Source of the DNA: Pseudoalteromonas holothuriae
Lineage (GTDB): Bacteria > Pseudomonadota > Gammaproteobacteria > Enterobacterales > Alteromonadaceae
Assembly: GCF_945859825.1 (NCBI RefSeq)
Contig: NZ_CAMAPC010000003.1
Location: forward strand, 186,001-250,000
Length of the DNA stretch: 64,000 bases
Reading direction: 5' to 3'
The notes under the pieces were generated by a model that made no database searches, was not told the origin of the DNA, and saw only the letters and a program-made list of their open reading frames with translations. Made by a program: the position numbers and the translations under genes. Numbering within the stretch: the first letter of the stretch is position 1; each line of letters begins with the position of its first letter. This document shows, piece by piece, positions 1-8,668 of this stretch.

Positions 1-200
1 ACTGCTTGGTTTGCGTTAAATCTGTTGTTTTGAGGTGCATAAACTATTTCCTGTTATTTTTAGCACACTCTTGTGCAGCCATTACATTAGCCTTATCACT
101 TTCCATTATAAATCCCACCAAAAGCACAGCATAAAAACCTTATATCTATACTATTTGAATGTGTTAACTTACCAAAAAACAAACTTAATTGGTAAAATTG

Positions 201-692
201 ATGACTAACACCCTACTAAACAATGATATAAAAAAAATACTAATAGTCTGTATGGGTAATATCTGCCGCTCACCTACAGCCGAAGCCGTGTTAAAGAAAA
301 AGCTATTAGATGCTAGGGTTGATATTGAAGTCGATTCAGCTGGCACCATCGCTTATCATCAAGGAACCCCCCCTGATAAGCGTAGCATGGCTGCAGGTAT
401 TAAACGTGGTTATAATTTTAATGCCATGCAAGCTCGACAAGTCAAACCATTAGACTTTGAATATTTTGATTTGATTTTAGCAGCCGACAAAGCAAACTTA
501 GCCGATTTAATGGCACTTTGCCCTGAGCAATATCAGCATAAAATACAACTTTTTTTAGCGTTCGGAAGTAGCGAATATACAGAGATCCCAGACCCATACT
601 ATGGTGAAGGAGATGGTTTTGAATTGGTACTTGACCTTATTGAAGAGGCATCGCAGGGGTTGGTTATTAGCTTAGACAAAAAAGCCCGTTAA
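201..692 (+). CDS. Low-molecular-weight protein-tyrosine phosphatase
   Basis: Cytoplasmic LMW-PTP family enzyme of 163 aa, which would hydrolyse phosphotyrosine through a cysteinyl-phosphate intermediate. The P-loop CMGNICRS is near the N-terminus (Cys17 to Arg23), and the general-acid DPY motif is at Asp131. Both are where the family has them, and the length is normal. An upstream TTG at 189 is in frame, but the ATG at 201 is the likelier start. The gene stands alone and is followed at once by a strong terminator. In other bacteria such enzymes often act on tyrosine kinases of capsule export, but no such kinase is visible here, so the substrate is unknown. It could also be arsenate-reductase-like, since the folds are related, but the DPY motif favours a phosphatase. 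Confidence 0.93.
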   Translation: MTNTLLNNDIKKILIVCMGNICRSPTAEAVLKKKLLDARVDIEVDSAGTIAYHQGTPPDKRSMAAGIKRGYNFNAMQARQVKPLDFEYFDLILAADKANLADLMALCPEQYQHKIQLFLAFGSSEYTEIPDPYYGEGDGFELVLDLIEEASQGLVISLDKKAR

Positions 693-727
693 GCTGCCTT
701 TTAGGCAGTGCCATTCGGGCATTTTTT
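684..727 (+). terminator. Rho-independent terminator after the phosphatase gene
   Basis: The outer arms GCCCG/CGGGC (684-688, 716-720) enclose an inner hairpin CTGCC/GGCAG (694-698, 704-708). They are followed by ATTTTTTC. The outer arm overlaps the end of the phosphatase gene. Confidence 0.85.
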
Positions 728-780
728 CTACGTTATCACCTGACTTACATAGAATATGTATACAGCGCAGACTCTACACC

Positions 781-825
781 CGAACGACTGCTGTAAAAAC
801 ACACAACAAAGATCAACACGCCTTA
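781..825. repeat. Right end of a dispersed inverted-repeat element (family 1)
   Basis: This stretch matches the right half of the complete copy at 39785-39920: the shared core is ACTGCTGTAAAAACACACA followed by CAAAGATCAACA and a GC-rich terminus. The left half is absent. The terminus abuts the gltS stop codon, so the element appears to have inserted, or decayed, exactly at the 3' end of gltS. Confidence 0.65.
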
Positions 826-2022
826 AAACGCCAGCGCAAACCGGATGATAAAGGCATTGGTTACATCAACAAAAAATGCCGACACCAAAGGTAGAATAAT
901 AAATGCAGTCGGTGCCGGACCATGTGCTTTTGTGACCGCAGTCATATTAGCAATTGCCGTGGGCGTGGCACCCAAAGCAAACCCACCGAAGCCAGCTCCC
1001 AATACGGCCGCCTGATAACTGCGACCCATTAGTGGAAACAGTACCAATAAAATAAAAACCACAGCGCCTATAGTCTGTAGTGTTAATAACACGAGCAAAG
1101 GACCCGCGAGGCTGGCAATAGTCCAAAGCTGCATACTCATCAGCGACATAGTTAAAAATAAACTAAGAGAAAAGTCAGAGATAATCGCTAATGAACGCGT
1201 TCGAGCAGGCCAAGGCATGTTCGGAAATATATGCGGCAACGTATTTGAAAGTATGATCCCCACTAACAAACAGGTTACAAAAAGAGGCAATTTAAAACCA
1301 ACTTCGGTGATTATTTCGTTTGCTATCCAACCTAAAATAATACAAATATGCAGCACCAAAATGGCAGCCATAAAATTTAAGTGACTAAACCTCTGCAAGT
1401 CCACTTTTTCGTACTCCACACCCACCATCGGTGCTTCTACAGACTCTGCAGTTAACTTATGTTTGGAAATTAAAAATTTGGCGATAGGACCACCAATCAG
1501 ACTCGCAATCACGAGTCCAAGTGTAGCTGCTGCAACACCAATTTCTAATGCTCCCTCAATACCCATAGCTTGAATATCTGGTGCCCAAGCAATTGCAGTA
1601 CCATGACCACCTATCAGTGCCGCTGAGCCGGTTAAAACACCAACTTGTGATGGTAATCCAAGTGCCAGTGCGCCCGTAATACCAATCACATCCTGAATAA
1701 CAATATAGGACAAGGTCAGCACTAACAGGATAATCAGGGGCTTCCCCCCTTTTTTGAGGTCACTAAATTTGGCATTAAGGCCAATCGCGGTGAAAAAGTA
1801 AACAAGTAAACGGTCGCGAGTAGATAAATCAAAATTCACCTCAATCTGCACAGTCATATAAACAAAATAGAACACCAGCGCTGCGAGCAACCCACCTGTT
1901 ACTGGCTCTGGGATATTAAATTCTTGCAACAGTTTAAATTTTTTGGTTAATAAAAAGCCTACAAAAAAAACCAAAATACCTAGAGTGTATGAGGTAAAGC
2001 TATCTAACATGAAAGAGTGCAT
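823..2022 (-). CDS. gltS: Sodium/glutamate symporter GltS
   Basis: Inner-membrane Na+-coupled glutamate uptake carrier of 399 aa, against about 401 aa for Escherichia coli GltS. It is hydrophobic throughout. It has the family N-terminus with FNIPEPVTGGL, a first glycine-rich re-entrant segment GGHGTAIAW, and a second one GAGFGGFALGATPTAIAN in the C-terminal half. This inverted pair of glycine-rich loops is the GltS signature. An internal ATG at codon 5 is a second possible start. The gene is transcribed alone. Its stop codon touches a dispersed repeat end. Assignment is secure from overall sequence likeness; substrate specificity is from the family. Confidence 0.95.
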   Translation of the reverse strand: MHSFMLDSFTSYTLGILVFFVGFLLTKKFKLLQEFNIPEPVTGGLLAALVFYFVYMTVQIEVNFDLSTRDRLLVYFFTAIGLNAKFSDLKKGGKPLIILLVLTLSYIVIQDVIGITGALALGLPSQVGVLTGSAALIGGHGTAIAWAPDIQAMGIEGALEIGVAAATLGLVIASLIGGPIAKFLISKHKLTAESVEAPMVGVEYEKVDLQRFSHLNFMAAILVLHICIILGWIANEIITEVGFKLPLFVTCLLVGIILSNTLPHIFPNMPWPARTRSLAIISDFSLSLFLTMSLMSMQLWTIASLAGPLLVLLTLQTIGAVVFILLVLFPLMGRSYQAAVLGAGFGGFALGATPTAIANMTAVTKAHGPAPTAFIILPLVSAFFVDVTNAFIIRFALAF

Positions 2023-2609
2023 TTAAAGTGCTCCATTAAGACTAAAATCACATATTAATCAACATAATATATTGAATAAGTTAGCCATACGCCCGACGCT
2101 GAGAGTATCCAACAGTCATCAAAGCTAAATTCCTTTGGCTGCTCAAAAGAGTACTATATCTTTCACACTTTTTGTGTACTTCGTTTACTGTTATTTTGAT
2201 CTGTTCGTTATTAGGTTGTGTTAATCTTTGAAATATGAATTTTGTTCAAATCAAAGTATCTAACCAAAAATTAGCTGACTACCCAAAGCCTCCCTCTTGA
2301 TTCGCTGTTTGAAAGAGAATTAAGCTCGTTTACGCACGCTCATATCAATTTTATTAAAACAATGATCATTCTAGCGAGCTAAAGTTAACTATGTTTTGTA
2401 CTTGAACATAATCCATGAACTTGACCACATTTTTGACCTTCAGACTTTTTACAAGATCAATATCACTGTTAATAACCATGCACTCCTTTTAAAGGTTCCT
2501 TTAATGTGTAATAGCGCGATAAAAATAAATTGCCTATTTATGATTGTTTTTCTCGCTCACAGGAAAGACCTGTGGTATCTATAGCGCCCCTTCTTTAAGA
2601 GTGACCCTA
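2023..2609. other. Intergenic region, gltS promoter side, with a decayed repeat
   Basis: AT-rich and without a convincing gene. A 62-codon frame at 2396-2584 has no recognisable ribosome site or protein likeness. Positions 2212-2256 carry a decayed left end of the family-1 repeat. The gltS promoter should lie near 2040-2150, but I could not fix it. Confidence 0.5.
2212..2256. repeat. Left end of the family-1 repeat, decayed
   Basis: TAGGTTGTGTTAATCTTTG followed by ATATGAATTTTGTTCAAATC matches the left ends at 39421 and 39786 with a few changes. The rest of the element is not recognisable. Confidence 0.55.
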
Positions 2610-3248
2610 TTGGCAACTCAAAGTAATTTATTCGAGCAAATCGCCCTTGACCTTCAAGTACATGGTTTAAGTATACAAAGTTTAGATTTAAACGAACCAG
2701 CACTATTAGCCCTCACTGAACGACTCACTATTTTATCGCCGCAAGACTTTCGTAAAGCCGGCATAGGCCGCCAAGAGGAACATAATAAAAATGAGTATAT
2801 TCGACGTGATAAAATTCACTGGTTAGATAACAAAAACCCTCAAGAAGCATTGTTTTTGAGTTATATGCAAGACTTACAAAGCTACCTTAATCGCAAGCTA
2901 TTTTTGGGGCTATTCAGTTACGAGTGTCACTTTGCACGCTATGAACCGGGCGCTTTTTACAAAAAACACTTAGATGCATTCAAAGGCGAAACTAATCGTG
3001 TTCTGTCAACGGTGTTATACCTCAACCCATTTTGGCAAAGCCAAGATGGCGGAGAGTTAGCAGTATATGACCCACATAACCCAGATAATATTTTACACAT
3101 AGTAGCCCCCAGTTATGGTACGTTGGTGACATTTTTAAGTGATGAATTTCCTCACGAAGTACTGCGCGCTAAAAAAACACGACATTCAATTGCTGGCTGG
3201 TTTAGGGTTAATACCAGTGTGGGCGGCAATATTGACCCACCGCAATAA
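2610..3248 (+). CDS. 2-oxoglutarate/Fe(II)-dependent dioxygenase, prolyl-4-hydroxylase-like
   Basis: Cytoplasmic oxygenase of about 212 aa of the 2OG-Fe(II) superfamily. These enzymes use iron, oxygen and 2-oxoglutarate to hydroxylate a protein or small molecule. The iron-binding HxD is in YKKHLDAF, the distal His in FPHEVLRA, and the 2OG-binding Arg is probably in RHSIAGWFR, as in SM-20/PHD-type proteins. There is no ATG near the start. TTG at 2610 has an AAGAG eight bases upstream; GTG at 2601 and TTG at 2544 are alternatives. It stands alone, so the substrate is unknown. Confidence 0.85.
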   Translation: MATQSNLFEQIALDLQVHGLSIQSLDLNEPALLALTERLTILSPQDFRKAGIGRQEEHNKNEYIRRDKIHWLDNKNPQEALFLSYMQDLQSYLNRKLFLGLFSYECHFARYEPGAFYKKHLDAFKGETNRVLSTVLYLNPFWQSQDGGELAVYDPHNPDNILHIVAPSYGTLVTFLSDEFPHEVLRAKKTRHSIAGWFRVNTSVGGNIDPPQ

Positions 3249-3339
3249 CGCTTACACACTTAGGCTTTACACTTTTTTACTTTAACATACTGATAATAAA
3301 GTTATCCTATGCTTTCTAGCAATCAAAAAGGAACATGGA

Positions 3340-3696
3340 TTGAAAACGCTTTTACTATGCAGCACTGTTGTTGCATTCTTATCAGGCTGTATTTTTGTGC
3401 CCAAAGAAGTCACATATTTTGATGAACAATGTCAAACCTTCTCCAAAAAAGCGGTATTAGACACACAAAACGCAATGCAACTACAAGAGTGTGATAGCCG
3501 CACTTGTGGTTTTATGCTCGCATCAGCAGGGCTAGTCAGTGCAGCCAGTGTTGTTGTATCGGGCAGTGTGGTCGTCATGAAAAATGTGGTTTACTGGCAC
3601 GAAAACCAACGTGACTGTTACATTACTAAACCAGATGACGAGCCAGTTCAGGTTAAAGCAACTGCTAGTGATATAAGTGACATTGAGCGTCACTAA
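3340..3696 (+). CDS. Small lipoprotein, first of a tandem pair
   Basis: Predicted lipoprotein of 118 aa. The signal peptide ends in the lipobox LSGC, giving a mature N-terminus of Cys-Ile-Phe-Val-Pro-Lys. It starts at TTG with an AAAGGA eight bases upstream; no in-frame ATG is available. Cysteines recur through the protein, and a hydrophobic Ala/Val-rich stretch (about residues 65-85) may be a membrane segment. It is a diverged copy of the next gene: both share VPK-VTYFDE-C-F/Y near the start and SDIS-IER at the end. The function is unknown. Confidence 0.8.
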   Translation: MKTLLLCSTVVAFLSGCIFVPKEVTYFDEQCQTFSKKAVLDTQNAMQLQECDSRTCGFMLASAGLVSAASVVVSGSVVVMKNVVYWHENQRDCYITKPDDEPVQVKATASDISDIERH

Positions 3697-3803
3697 TTTT
3701 AAGCAAAGTTGCTATCTATATAATAAATTTAGCTAATGTTTACCTGCTGCCAAGAAGCAAACATTATATCTAACTCGTTAGAGTACAATGCAAGGAGCAC
3801 CTT

Positions 3804-4175
3804 ATGAAAACAGCACTACTTTTTACACTTACTCTAGTATTAACATCTGGGTGTGTATTTGTACCAAAAGATGTCACTTATTTTGATGAAGAGTGCCAAA
3901 TATATGCGCAAAAAACAGTGCTCGATATAGAAGCATTCAAAACAGCTAACAAATATAGCCGAAGCTGTCTTGACACATGCCCCGTATATAACGATTCAGA
4001 CGCTTATTTTGGGTTTGCTAGTTTGTTTGTTGCAACAGCTGCGGTAGCCGCCAAAAATACACAGCATTGGAAAGAAAGAAATCAAAATTGCCAAAAATTA
4101 GTGCCAAAGAATACTCAACCCACCATGGAAGAAGGGCCAAAAAGTGATATTAGTGAGATAGAGCGTGTACACTAA
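3804..4175 (+). CDS. Small lipoprotein, second of a tandem pair
   Basis: Predicted lipoprotein of 123 aa with lipobox TSGC and mature start CVFVPKDVTYFDEEC. ATG is preceded by AAGGAG. It is paralogous to the gene 107 bases upstream and keeps the same plan: Cys-rich body, an Ala/Val-rich hydrophobic patch followed by H-W, and a C-terminal SDISEIER. The pair looks like a local tandem duplication that has since diverged. I do not recognise the family. Confidence 0.8.
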   Translation: MKTALLFTLTLVLTSGCVFVPKDVTYFDEECQIYAQKTVLDIEAFKTANKYSRSCLDTCPVYNDSDAYFGFASLFVATAAVAAKNTQHWKERNQNCQKLVPKNTQPTMEEGPKSDISEIERVH

Positions 4176-4201
4176 CACACTCCCTGATTTTGAGACATTG
4201 T

Positions 4202-4696
4202 ATGATAACAGAAATAACCCGCGAAGATTTTGTATCCTTTTGGCCTACTTTTAAGGCTATTATAGTTTCACAAACAACCTATGCGTTTGATGCTAATATG
4301 TCGCTTGATGAAGCTTACCAACTGTGGTGTACAGCTCCTCTCAAAGCATTTGCTTATAAGTTAAATGGTCAAACGCTTGGCACCTATTATATAAAAGCAA
4401 ATGCAATGGGACCGAGCAATCACATTTGTAATTGTGGCTACATGGTAAGTGAAGCCACAAGAGGCCAAGGCATTGCACAACAACTTTGCGAACACTCACA
4501 ACAAGTTGCTAAATCACTTGGTTTTACAGCGATGCAGTTTAACAGTGTGGTCAGTACCAACGAAGGGGCTATTCGCCTGTGGCAACGACTTGGCTATAAG
4601 ATAATAGGTACTATTCCTAATGCATACAAACATTCTAAGTTGGGGTATGTTGATAGTCACATTATGCATAAGCAGCTCATCGAGCCGTCTAGTTAA
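4202..4696 (+). CDS. GNAT-family N-acetyltransferase
   Basis: Cytoplasmic acetyl-CoA-dependent acetyltransferase of 164 aa. The acetyl-CoA loop is in VSEATRGQGIAQQLCEHS (motif A with RGQGIA), followed by VVSTNEGAIRLWQRLGYKI, the usual motif B with N-EGAIRLW-RLGY. ATG 4202 is preferred over the in-frame TTG at 4190. It converges with the histidine kinase gene, leaving 16 bases between the stops. The substrate is not readable from sequence. Confidence 0.85.
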   Translation: MITEITREDFVSFWPTFKAIIVSQTTYAFDANMSLDEAYQLWCTAPLKAFAYKLNGQTLGTYYIKANAMGPSNHICNCGYMVSEATRGQGIAQQLCEHSQQVAKSLGFTAMQFNSVVSTNEGAIRLWQRLGYKIIGTIPNAYKHSKLGYVDSHIMHKQLIEPSS

Positions 4697-4712
4697 TATA
4701 CTCAATAACGTA

Positions 4713-6050
4713 TTAACTAGCACTTGAAATGTTATTTGGTATGAACACTTTAACCAATAGTCCTGTTTTTGCCTGCTCTATATTGTGTAAGCTCAAGTAA
4801 CCATGATGTGCTTCTACTATTTCTCTACACAAAGCTAACCCTAAACCACTACCTGACGACTTGGTTGAATAAAATGGTACTAGCGCATTAGCCATCACTT
4901 GCTCATTCATTCCTTGGCCTTCATCAGTAACACTTATCATCACACCTTGATCATGCGCTTCAATACGCAAACTAACCTTATCAGCGTCGCTTCCCGATTC
5001 ATGGGCATTTTTCAGTAAATTTATAAGAAGTTGTTGGAGCTGCGTATTATCAGCAAAACATGGCTGGGCACACAATGTGATATCACTTTCAAACTGCCAT
5101 TGCTGTGCCAATTCATCCACCAATTGATGCCAATCAATAATAGCTAATTTGGGCTGGGGCAACTTAGCGAACTTTCCGTAACCTTGCACAAACTCTGTTA
5201 AATGTTTAATGCGTTCTTCAATCGTTGAAAATACCCTAAGCAGTCTTGGCTCATCTAAGCCTTTCGTTAATATTTTGCCACTGTGTAACATCGATGACAT
5301 AGGCCCCAGCGAGTTATTCAATTCATGGCTAATAATGCGAATCACTTTTTTCCAAACAATCACCTCTTGGCGATTTAATTCACGCGTAAGTTGCTTAAAT
5401 ATATATAGTTTATGACGTTGGTTATTCAGCAAAAACTGACCTGTCGCCAAGTGCCAAGTTTGCACTTCTTCTTGCTCATTAAGCATGTTAAACAAACCAT
5501 CTTGTCCAGTGCTTATGGCTTGTTTAAGTTCTGCTGATGCTGGCTCTATTGCTTGCGCCAAATTCAGCCCTTCAAGGCGACTGGCTGATAACAATAAACT
5601 ACGCGCACTTAAATTACTAAACACAACAACCTCACTGCTGTTAACAAGCAGTAACGCCTGAGGGGCACTCTCTAGCACCTTATCTAGCATTAATTCTCGC
5701 TGGTAAATCCATTGCTTTTCTTTACGCAGTTGTTCAGCTGTTTGATTATATAAAGCACATAGTTGACCAAGCTGATCATCGCTTTGATATGCAAGCTGAT
5801 TAGAAAATTCTCTATCTTTAAAGTTTTGTAGGCCCAATTCTAATGCGTCTAATCCTTGCTTTACTGGCGCACAGACAAACGCCGCCAGCAACATCGTCAG
5901 TACCATGCTAAGTATCAAAATTATTATGGCTTGAGTCCAAGGTAGCTGGATATAAATGAGTACCGGTACGATACAAAGCATCACAACCAAGAGCATACTT
6001 AGCTGGATTTTATGAACTAAAGATAGGCTAAGCCTATTGTTATGTATCAT
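4713..6050 (-). CDS. Sensor histidine kinase, NtrY-like, partner of the upstream NtrC-type regulator
   Basis: Inner-membrane kinase of 445 aa. Two transmembrane helices (about residues 15-35 and 38-62) leave almost no periplasmic loop, so the signal is probably sensed in or at the membrane. A HAMP-like linker and a PAS-like region (about 125-215) follow. The H-box is ISHELNNSLGP with His242, the N-box is LLINLLKNAHESG, and the G-boxes are DEGQGM and GSGLGLAL. Its start codon overlaps the regulator's stop by one base, so the two are translationally coupled. The whole set follows the ABC efflux genes in one operon, which suggests that it senses the exported compound or envelope damage. Confidence 0.9.
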   Translation of the reverse strand: MIHNNRLSLSLVHKIQLSMLLVVMLCIVPVLIYIQLPWTQAIIILILSMVLTMLLAAFVCAPVKQGLDALELGLQNFKDREFSNQLAYQSDDQLGQLCALYNQTAEQLRKEKQWIYQRELMLDKVLESAPQALLLVNSSEVVVFSNLSARSLLLSASRLEGLNLAQAIEPASAELKQAISTGQDGLFNMLNEQEEVQTWHLATGQFLLNNQRHKLYIFKQLTRELNRQEVIVWKKVIRIISHELNNSLGPMSSMLHSGKILTKGLDEPRLLRVFSTIEERIKHLTEFVQGYGKFAKLPQPKLAIIDWHQLVDELAQQWQFESDITLCAQPCFADNTQLQQLLINLLKNAHESGSDADKVSLRIEAHDQGVMISVTDEGQGMNEQVMANALVPFYSTKSSGSGLGLALCREIVEAHHGYLSLHNIEQAKTGLLVKVFIPNNISSAS

Positions 6051-7390
6051 TAATAATCTATCTCAAACTTTTGTAAACGTCGATAGAGCGCTTGACGAGT
6101 CATACCAAAATGTCGCGCAACTTTGGCTATAACACCTTGGTTATCATGCATTGCTTGCTGTAACTCTTGCTTACTTGGCTCACGTTTGCTTTGTACACTT
6201 TTTGTAGTCGTTATTACTGCATCATAATTTAATGCAAAATCATGCTCATCTAACGCCCCATCAGGTGTGAGCACAGCCGCCCTCTTACAGGCGTTTTCTA
6301 GCTCTCGCACATTACCAGGCCAGCTGTAGCCACTCAGTGCTTGCTCAGCGCGATGAGTTAACGGTCGGTTTGGTAAAAAATGCTTTATTAATGGCAGTAT
6401 ATCATCTGGTCGCTCACACAGTGGTGGTAACTGCAATTCAATCACGTTCAGCCGATAGTATAAATCTTCTCTAAATTGGCCACTGCGTATATCTTGAAGT
6501 AGGTTGGCATTGGTGGCCGAAATCACCCTTACAGTCACTTTGCGCGTTTGCACCGAACCTAAGCGTTCAAATTCACCTGTTTGCAACACTCTAAGTAGTT
6601 TCATTTGTCCCGACAAAGGTAAGTTACCAATTTCATCTAAAAACAAAGTACCACCGTCTGCGGCTTCAAAACGTCCTATGCGCTGTTTATTTGCGCCAGT
6701 ATACGCACCTGCTTCTGCACCAAACAACTCAGCCTCAATCAGCTCTTGTGGTAAGGCACCTGCATTCACTTTAATAAAAGGCTTGTCTTTTAAAAAAGAG
6801 TTCGCTTGAATAATTTCCGCAATACGCTCTTTACCACTGCCATTTGGGCCGGTAATGAGTACCGATACGTCAGACTTAGCCAACTGTAAAGCCATATCAA
6901 CAATGCGCTCCATTGCCGTGCTGCCGTACACTAACCCTGCCAAATTAGCCTGTGCTTTAGGCGCTGCACGCTCATGTTGTTGGCGCTCAAATAGCGCATT
7001 ACTTGCTTTGGATTTACCTAACTCAACTAAATTGCCAATACTCGTTAACAGTTTTTGGTCATCCCAAGGTTTACCAATGTAATCAACCGCTCCGGCCTTA
7101 ACAAGCTCTATCGCGGTTTCAAGTTCTGTCCAAGCGGTAATTAAAATAACCGGAAGATGGGGGTTAATTTCTCGAAGTTTATAAAACAGCGCCTTACCCT
7201 CATCTCCAGAGGTCGTGTCACTTGAAAAGTTCATATCTTGGAGCACTAAAGCGATACGCTGATATTGCACGATTTGCTGTGCTTCAAATGCATTTTGAGC
7301 CGTGACCACACTATAATCGTGTATCTCAAGCAGTAAAGACAACGCCTCTAAAATTGAGGGGTTATCATCAACTATCAGTATTTTTTCCAT
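6050..7390 (-). CDS. Sigma-54-dependent response regulator, NtrC family
   Basis: Cytoplasmic activator of 446 aa. The receiver domain has acidic DD at residues 8-9 and phospho-acceptor Asp52 (VLQDMNF). The AAA+ domain has Walker A GPNGSGKE, the sigma-54 contact loop as GAYTGA (Tyr in place of the usual Phe), and Walker B GTLFLDEIG. The C-terminal Fis-type helix-turn-helix is VARHFGMTRQALYRRLQKF. It should open sigma-54 promoters when phosphorylated by the kinase that follows. I chose the ATG at 7390 over an in-frame TTG at 7408. The probable target is the operon's own promoter near 12130, where two palindromes lie upstream. Confidence 0.93.
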   Translation of the reverse strand: MEKILIVDDNPSILEALSLLLEIHDYSVVTAQNAFEAQQIVQYQRIALVLQDMNFSSDTTSGDEGKALFYKLREINPHLPVILITAWTELETAIELVKAGAVDYIGKPWDDQKLLTSIGNLVELGKSKASNALFERQQHERAAPKAQANLAGLVYGSTAMERIVDMALQLAKSDVSVLITGPNGSGKERIAEIIQANSFLKDKPFIKVNAGALPQELIEAELFGAEAGAYTGANKQRIGRFEAADGGTLFLDEIGNLPLSGQMKLLRVLQTGEFERLGSVQTRKVTVRVISATNANLLQDIRSGQFREDLYYRLNVIELQLPPLCERPDDILPLIKHFLPNRPLTHRAEQALSGYSWPGNVRELENACKRAAVLTPDGALDEHDFALNYDAVITTTKSVQSKREPSKQELQQAMHDNQGVIAKVARHFGMTRQALYRRLQKFEIDY

Positions 7391-7408
7391 ATTATTCTTA
7401 TACTTCAA

Positions 7409-7435
7409 TGTGCTACACTGCGCCAGTGTAGCACA
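7409..7435 (-). other. Perfect 12-bp hairpin between permease and regulator genes
   Basis: TGTGCTACACTG and CAGTGTAGCACA are exact inverted repeats with a 3-base loop. No T-run follows on the minus strand. It sits inside the operon between the transporter genes and the two-component genes, where it could stabilise the upstream mRNA or lower regulator expression. Confidence 0.6.
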
Positions 7436-7451
7436 CCTATTTACCTATCGT

Positions 7452-8657
7452 TTAGATGGTTCTCGTAGCAATGCTAGGTGAAATATTTGCCGCACGTTTT
7501 GCAGGGCCAATCACAGCCAATAAACTAATCACGAGTACCGATACTGCCGTTGTAATTATAAAAGGCAGAGGTAATTGAGCCAGCGAATAATGCTTCATTA
7601 ACTGTTGCGCCATTAACACTGCCAATACCGAACCTGTCACTAGCCCAAAGGTCGAAATGACACTATTTTCGATTAAAAAATATCGAACAATATCCGATTT
7701 ACGTGCGCCCAAAGCTCTGCGTGTACCAATCTGCTTTGTTCGCTTGTTAATATTAAACAACGTCAAACCAAATATACCCAGCGCTGTTATCAATACTAAT
7801 ACCACTATCATTACCATCAACATTCGCATAGTGAGTTTGTCGGGTGATACATATTCAGCTTTTAAATCCTCAAAACCGCGAATGTTTTCGACCACCCGCT
7901 GCCTGTTTGAAGACAACATATGTTGTTCAACTTGCTGCATCACTTGTGCTCTTTCTCCTGGCTGAGTGCGAACAATAAACTGCGTCAGTTTGTCAGCCAT
8001 TACAAAAGGAACGATGACTGACCAATCTCGTCTATCTAACTTTAGCCACGGTCCTTTCATTACGTCCGTAATACCGATAATTTTTACCGGGTTATCTCCA
8101 CGATAAATCGTATTACCTAATGCATCACCATCAGGAAATAACTCTTCAGACAAGGCTTGTGTGATAATTCCAACAGTAGGGTATTGCGCATAATCATTCG
8201 ACACCACCACTTCTGAGTCTGTAAAGTTACGCCCCTCAACAAGTTGCACACCAACTGAGTTTAAAAAATGAGAGTCGGCTTCAAAAATACTGGCATTAAG
8301 ACCCTTACTTTTTTGTCCTGTTGGCTGCAAACGATATGTGCTAGACGACCCACCGCCACTTAAAGGAACTGCGTTAACAATCACCGCATCAATCACACCA
8401 GGGATCTCACGTAATGTGGACTCATCTAGCTCAGCTTGGCGCATGTAATTCACATCATTCCCAAAGTGCATCATTTGAAACGTAAAAATGTCTTTTTCAA
8501 CAAAGCCTGTTGCTTGGTTTAAATAAGTCATTTTTTCACTAATGATAAACGCCGAATTACTCACAACGGCTGTAGTAATTGCAATTTGCAACAATAATAA
8601 AATGGCGCCCACTTTAGAGCGACGCAATGCATTTAAAATTGGTTTTAGCTCAGACAT
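7452..8657 (-). CDS. ABC transporter permease, MacB/FtsX type (second permease)
   Basis: Inner-membrane protein of 401 aa with the MacB plan: one N-terminal helix (about residues 17-38), a large periplasmic MacB-like domain (about 40-280), then three C-terminal helices with the FtsX signature around KQIGTRRALGARKSDIVRYF. It starts at ATG after AAGGAT. With the preceding permease it should form a heterodimer, driven by the shared ATPase and linked to the MacA-like adaptor. This split arrangement (separate ATPase plus two permeases) is common in antimicrobial-peptide or lipoprotein exporters. No TolC-type outer-membrane protein is in the window. Confidence 0.9.
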   Translation of the reverse strand: MSELKPILNALRRSKVGAILLLLQIAITTAVVSNSAFIISEKMTYLNQATGFVEKDIFTFQMMHFGNDVNYMRQAELDESTLREIPGVIDAVIVNAVPLSGGGSSSTYRLQPTGQKSKGLNASIFEADSHFLNSVGVQLVEGRNFTDSEVVVSNDYAQYPTVGIITQALSEELFPDGDALGNTIYRGDNPVKIIGITDVMKGPWLKLDRRDWSVIVPFVMADKLTQFIVRTQPGERAQVMQQVEQHMLSSNRQRVVENIRGFEDLKAEYVSPDKLTMRMLMVMIVVLVLITALGIFGLTLFNINKRTKQIGTRRALGARKSDIVRYFLIENSVISTFGLVTGSVLAVLMAQQLMKHYSLAQLPLPFIITTAVSVLVISLLAVIGPAKRAANISPSIATRTI

Positions 8658-8668
8658 AATTACTATCC

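Noticed and set aside
40..170. Short minus-strand frame at the left edge (ending KANVMAAQECAKNNRK)
   Set aside because: Too short, no clear start or ribosome site; left uncalled.
2396..2584. 62-codon frame upstream of the 2OG oxygenase
   Set aside because: No ribosome site, no protein likeness, AT-rich intergenic composition.
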